The notes under the pieces are model-generated. The model made no database searches, had not been told where the DNA came from, and worked only from the letters and a program-made list of their open reading frames with translations. From Clostridiales bacterium (GTDB taxonomy: Bacteria > Bacillota > Clostridia > Oscillospirales > Ruminococcaceae), in contig JAQXIB010000106.1 of the NCBI GenBank assembly GCA_029007575.1, positions 1-8,840 of the forward strand: a stretch of DNA of 8,840 bases, written 5' to 3'. This document shows positions 6,014 to 8,840 of this stretch, one piece after another (position 1 is the stretch's first letter; the number at the start of each line of letters is the position of its first letter). The position numbers and the translations under genes are program-made.

Positions 6014-6514
6014 ATGATCATCAGAAAAGCAGAACGCAAAGATTTGCCTGCGCTGTTGGAAATATATAATTATGAGGTCATTCACGGCGTGGCGACACTG
6101 GACTTGTCGCCGAAGACGATGTCGGAATGGGAAAAATGGTTTGATGAACATAATACCGGAAATCATCCGTTGTTTGTGGCGGAGACTGAGGAACACGTTG
6201 CCGGATATGTGAGTTTGTCTTCCTATCGGGAGAAAGAAGCATATCGGAGCACGGTGGAGCTTTCCCTCTACGTGGGTGTTGCCGATCGAAAAAAAGGGAT
6301 TGCGACGGCATTGATGCAGTATATTCTCGAAGAGGCAAAAAAGGACGCCGACACTCATACCGTGGTTTCTGTGATTACCGCAGGGAATGAGGCAAGCAAA
6401 AAGCTGCATCAAAAATTCGGATTTACATACTGTGGCACCATCAAAGAGGTCGGCTTTAAGCTCGGCGCATATCGTGATATTGAAAATTACAGCTTGACGG
6501 TTTCATCGTTATAG
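6014..6514 (+). CDS. GNAT N-acetyltransferase, phosphinothricin/methionine-sulfoximine acetyltransferase type
   Basis: A 166-residue cytosolic acetyl-CoA-dependent enzyme with a single GNAT fold. It starts MIIRKAERKDLPALLEIYN, as in this subfamily. The acetyl-CoA pyrophosphate-binding motif (R/QxxGxA) is RKKGIA at 92-97, preceded by VELSLYV (81-87). The next conserved block is NEASKKLHQKFGF (125-137), and the subfamily ending EVGFKLGAYRDIENYSL (145-161) is present. Close families acetylate phosphinothricin, methionine sulfoximine or related amino acids. The natural substrate here is unknown and the resistance role is not implied. AAAAAGGAG (5997-6005) with an 8-nt spacer supports the ATG. The next gene starts 20 nt after the stop, so the two are probably one transcript. 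Confidence 0.93.
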   Translation: MIIRKAERKDLPALLEIYNYEVIHGVATLDLSPKTMSEWEKWFDEHNTGNHPLFVAETEEHVAGYVSLSSYREKEAYRSTVELSLYVGVADRKKGIATALMQYILEEAKKDADTHTVVSVITAGNEASKKLHQKFGFTYCGTIKEVGFKLGAYRDIENYSLTVSSL

Positions 6515-6534
6515 GGGAAAGGAGCGGTTTTGCA

Positions 6535-6855
6535 ATGTTTTCGTTCTTCAAAAAGAAAAAGGCGGATAATAAAGAGCTGTATCGCCGTATCGACAAAAAA
6601 CCGCTGAAATATGTGACCGAGCGGGATTTGGATACTTATGTGGAATCGGTGATCGGCAAAGAGGGCAGAATCAATATTTACGATGACGAGATCGCGATTT
6701 ATTGCGACGGCACTGAGGTGTTTCGCTGTAAGCTGGATGGAGCGGATGTCGGTGAGCTGATGAGCATGGAGGGCGTCGTTTTAAAGGGCGTTGATCTCAA
6801 AACAGGCAAAATACGGAGCATCGTTGCTTATTATAAATATTACCGTAAGGTATGA
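6535..6855 (+). CDS. Unnamed 106-aa protein downstream of GNAT gene
   Basis: I do not recognise a named family. The start is backed by AAAGGAG (6518-6524) with a 10-nt spacer. The N-terminus is short, hydrophobic and basic (MFSFFKKKKADNKEL), which could bind membrane lipid but is no signal peptide. The rest alternates short charged and hydrophobic stretches (YVTERDLDTYVESVIGK, INIYDDEIAIYCDGTEVFRC, IVAYYKYYRKV), suggesting a small beta-rich fold. Two Cys (in IYC and FRC) lie 8 residues apart. It is very likely cotranscribed with the acetyltransferase gene 20 bp upstream. No convincing terminator is visible in the 50 bp before the convergent gene end at 6906. Confidence 0.8.
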   Translation: MFSFFKKKKADNKELYRRIDKKPLKYVTERDLDTYVESVIGKEGRINIYDDEIAIYCDGTEVFRCKLDGADVGELMSMEGVVLKGVDLKTGKIRSIVAYYKYYRKV

Positions 6856-6905
6856 GAAACCAAGTATTTCGCTAAAAACCTCCGGACTTTCAAAAAAGAA
6901 TATTT

Positions 6906-7635
6906 TTACAGCACAAAAACAGTAATCTGGTATTCTCCCGAAGAGTCGGGGATGGGTTCTACGCTGACATGAAAGGTGCGGTTGTTGCCGCTGATGGCAT
7001 AAGATAAAATATAATCCCATACCTGATCTTTCAGCGTTTTGTTTGCATCCTTGGAATTCGTCCGAAACTGCTTGGAGCTTTTTACCGATTCCGGCTGCGC
7101 ATTGTCTGCCCAGGATAAATGCCGGCTTTGCAGAAATGCTTTGCAATCGGCAAGAATCTGTGTCGGATCATAAGGAGTTTGCCAATCGTTGTTTTCCTCA
7201 GGTTTGTTTTCCTCAGCGGCGTCGGTATTCTTCCTTGGGTCATAGGGAAAAGAAAATTGTTCTTCTTCCCCTGTTGTCAGGTTTTTTGAACAGAAAATTT
7301 TCTGCCCGTTGCGGGGCATACTCCAGGCGTAAAGACAATCGTTTTCTATCGCGTAATATTCGATGTCGGAGATAAGTGATTGTCGTTTGCCGGGATTTTT
7401 CGGATTGATGCGGCATAAATTGCCCGTTTTCTCAAGATAATAGATGTAACCATCAAGATATTCAAAAGAATAACCGTTGATGACGCATAACGTTTCGGCT
7501 TCCGCTTTGGGGCAACGATATTTGTGCAGGATCATCAGAAATAGTTGACAGCGTTGTTTTATGGTTGTTTCCGCATCCGGATAAGCCGCATATCAATAAT
7601 AATATGAAAAAAATAAGTGAAATACGTTTCATCAT
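6906..7635 (-). pseudogene. Lipoprotein gene broken by a frame offset (possible propeller-like body)
   Basis: Two overlapping minus-strand frames together look like one lipoprotein. The first (from 7635 or 7632) encodes a lipoprotein signal peptide; the second, 209 codons from an ATG at 7535 to 6906, has no ribosome site before its first ATG and starts mid-domain. Its frame is open back to a stop at 7593-7595, so both frames are open over 7465-7592. The body (NGYSFEYLDGYIYYLEKTGN, then CRINPKNPGKRQSLISDIEYYAI) resembles repeats of DUF5050-type beta-propeller-like lipoproteins; an acidic linker and a C-terminal alpha/beta part follow. Removing one C from the CCCC run (GGGG at 7509-7512 on the plus strand) would join the frames into about 242 residues. 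Real mutation, sequencing or assembly error, and programmed shifting cannot be told apart here. It follows the TPR gene by 63 bp and is probably cotranscribed with it. Confidence 0.72.
7462..7635 (-). CDS. N-terminal lipoprotein fragment (signal peptide frame of the broken gene)
   Basis: The frame opens with two adjacent ATG codons (7635 and 7632), preceded by AAAGGAG (7641-7647 on the plus axis); spacing favours the second. It reads MKRISLIFFILLLICGLSGC, a textbook lipoprotein signal: two basic residues, a hydrophobic core and a lipobox LSGC, with Cys as the predicted lipidated residue. About 35 further residues follow (GNNHKTTLSTISDDPAQISL, then unrelated-looking sequence) before a TGA at 7462-7464. 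A 57-residue lipoprotein is possible, but the late part looks out of frame with the coding body that starts alongside it. Confidence 0.65.
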   Translation of the reverse strand: MMKRISLIFFILLLICGLSGCGNNHKTTLSTISDDPAQISLPQSGSRNVMRHQRLFF

Positions 7636-7698
7636 TTTTCTCCTTTCGATCTGTCAAGCGCATTGATACTCCGTCCGGAAGCAACAAATCTGCTGACG

Positions 7699-8547
7699 TT
7701 ATCCTATTTGCGCCAGTTTTTGACGTGCTTGCTCTGCGATTGCAAGCCGATTTCCGTGCTGCGCTACATACTGTAAATGCTCTTGGGCAAGATCCGGGCG
7801 GCTGGTTTTCTCGTAAATTTCAGCCAGATAATAGTGCATAGACGCCTGCTGGTAAGGATAAGGCTTCGCTTTCAACCGGTTGTGTAAATAAAGCTGTGCC
7901 GCGCTGTAATTTCCGTTTGCGATGTTGAGCAAACATTCTGTGTCTGCCAAACGAGCGAGCGCGAATAAGGAATTCTGGTCGGGCTTGCAGGTGCGTAAAT
8001 AGTCGGCAGCGGTGTTCATATGCCGAACCATAGCCGGAATATCCCCTAGCGCATAATAGCTTGAGCAAAGGTTTAAATGAATCATTGCGGCAATGGGATA
8101 GACCGGAGTCTGAACCGGAAGACTGCAAAGCCTTTCTCCGATCTGTACGGCAGAGGCATCATCTCCGGCGGCATGATAGCCGACAGCGGAATTGGTTTGT
8201 ATCAGCAGATCAGTCGGATTTGGTTTGGTTGCCTTTTTCATCAAGGGAAGATGATGCTGCAGATAATCATAGGGATCACACTGTTGGTTTAGCTTTGATG
8301 CGATTTTTTCATACTCTTTATTAGCAATCAGGAACGCTATGATTGTGGAAAGAATCACACAAATCACGGCAAACGCTACCGGAAACAGGATTTCCAAAAT
8401 CGGATTTGTGATCTGAATGAGATGAAAACTATAAGTACGCTTGCCGACGTTCATCTTCCATTCCACAAATAGGAGAAAGGTCAAGCTAAGGGAGAGAAAG
8501 CAGAACAAAATGTATAATGCGAGAGATTTTTTCATAAATTTGATCAT
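7699..8547 (-). CDS. Membrane protein with two N-terminal helices and a TPR-like domain
   Basis: The protein has 282 residues. Two membrane helices (about 9-29 and 53-75) enclose a short loop of about 23 residues. A cytosolic-type helical region follows (about 110-280) with TPR-like helix pairs: HLNLCSSYYALGDIPAMVRH (157-176), ALARLADTECLLNIANGNYS (196-215), MHYYLAEIYEKTSRPDLAQE (237-256). By the positive-inside rule the TPR part is probably cytoplasmic. No enzymatic motif is seen; a scaffolding or protein-interaction role is inferred from the TPR pattern. The open frame continues upstream into rnpB, but GGAGGT 8 nt before the ATG at 8547 sets the start. It lies just after the rnpB terminator and ahead of the lipoprotein gene on the same strand. 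A weak TTATGT-18-CATAAA lies in the gap, so the promoter is uncertain. Confidence 0.85.
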   Translation of the reverse strand: MIKFMKKSLALYILFCFLSLSLTFLLFVEWKMNVGKRTYSFHLIQITNPILEILFPVAFAVICVILSTIIAFLIANKEYEKIASKLNQQCDPYDYLQHHLPLMKKATKPNPTDLLIQTNSAVGYHAAGDDASAVQIGERLCSLPVQTPVYPIAAMIHLNLCSSYYALGDIPAMVRHMNTAADYLRTCKPDQNSLFALARLADTECLLNIANGNYSAAQLYLHNRLKAKPYPYQQASMHYYLAEIYEKTSRPDLAQEHLQYVAQHGNRLAIAEQARQKLAQIG

Positions 8548-8555
8548 AGCTGAAT

Positions 8556-8561
8556 ACCTCC
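8556..8561 (-). promoter_or_regulatory. Ribosome binding site deciding the TPR protein start
   Basis: On the minus strand GGAGGT lies 8 nt before the ATG at 8547. The upstream in-frame ATG codons lie in the rnpB terminator region or in rnpB itself and lack such a site. Confidence 0.88.
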
Positions 8562-8606
8562 GATGATTTTTATGTCTGTTCGGCTTGTGACGACATAACA
8601 TTGGAT

Positions 8607-8641
8607 AAAATAAAAAATCCGGACAGCGAGACCATCCGGAT
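8607..8641 (-). terminator. Intrinsic terminator of rnpB
   Basis: Read on the minus strand, ATCCGGATGG (8641-8632) pairs with CTGTCCGGAT (8626-8617) over 10 bp, with two G-U pairs and a 5-nt loop. The U-tract TTTTT, A, TTTT follows. It begins about 14 nt after the expected RNase P RNA 3' end. Confidence 0.93.
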
Positions 8642-8654
8642 ACAGCATACATAT

Positions 8655-8840
8655 GAAAGTGACTAAACCTGTAAGCCGGGTTCTGTTGAATACAGCAATC
8701 TATCTTGGCGCCGCGTCGCCGCGACGCTCCAGCCACCCGTCGGGACCGTCGAGCCAACGATAACATCCCGGTCGGTGTTGCATCGGATAGGGTTTACATG
8801 GCATTGCGGTCTCCCGCAATCCGGTGAGCTCTTACCTCGC
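8655..8840 (-). ncRNA. rnpB: RNase P RNA, bacterial type A, 3' half (5' part beyond window)
   Basis: This is the catalytic RNA that matures tRNA 5' ends. Read on the minus strand, the universally conserved blocks appear in order: GAGGTAAGAGC and CACCGG (8837-8821 region), GTAAACCC, AGATAGATTGCTG (about 8707-8695) and the 3' signature ACAGAACCCGGCTTA (8686-8672). About 17 nt follow that would form the 3' strand of helix P1. The end at 8655 is estimated from that; it could be off by a few bases. The order and spacing match the second half of type A RNAs, so roughly half the gene lies beyond 8840. A strong terminator follows. Confidence 0.96.

Noticed and set aside
6856..6905. Bidirectional terminator between the convergent genes
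   Set aside because: A- and T-rich runs and a TCCGGA palindrome are present, but no stable stem with adjoining T-run could be drawn.
8548..8766. N-terminal extension of the TPR protein into rnpB
   Set aside because: The extension translates the RNase P RNA and its terminator, is Arg-rich and low in family character, and the GGAGGT site sets the start at 8547.

Overview
The window looks like a chromosomal segment of a spore-forming, Gram-positive Clostridia-type bacterium, perhaps an Oscillospiraceae/Ruminococcaceae-like lineage. The evidence is strong AAGGAG Shine-Dalgarno sites, U-tract terminators, a SleL/YaaH-type spore-cortex hydrolase, membrane-anchored LysM-G5-M23 peptidases, luxS and a type A RNase P RNA. 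The family placement is inference; no 16S or other definitive marker is present.

Left part (1-2051, plus strand): the 3' part of a LysM-GH18 glycosidase gene that begins upstream of the window, then an unnamed 71-residue small protein, then luxS. Each of the first two is followed by a hairpin terminator. The one after the 71-residue gene overlaps its stop codon and directly abuts the luxS promoter.

Centre (2052-5959, plus strand): two tandem, clearly paralogous genes for single-pass membrane proteins of about 585 residues. Each has a cytoplasmic N-terminal region of about 140 residues, one membrane helix, an unnamed extracytoplasmic region, a LysM, a G5-type region and a C-terminal M23 (LytM) zinc endopeptidase domain with its zinc ligands intact. 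The first has a near-consensus sigma-A promoter followed almost at once by a terminator-like hairpin, with 10-bp inverted repeats on both sides of the promoter. The second also has a terminator hairpin just ahead of its ribosome binding site. Both probably act in peptidoglycan remodelling.

Right part: a GNAT acetyltransferase of the phosphinothricin/methionine-sulfoximine type and a 106-residue unnamed protein form a short plus-strand pair (6014-6855). Converging on them from the minus strand are the 3' half of rnpB (cut by the window end), its terminator, a two-helix membrane protein with a TPR-like domain, and a lipoprotein gene whose signal-peptide frame and body frame are offset by one nucleotide.

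I see no CRISPR array, insertion sequence, phage gene, toxin-antitoxin pair, tRNA or recognisable riboswitch. The most unusual items are the paired M23 proteins with their shared cytoplasmic domain, the promoter-terminator leader in front of the first one, and the frameshifted lipoprotein.
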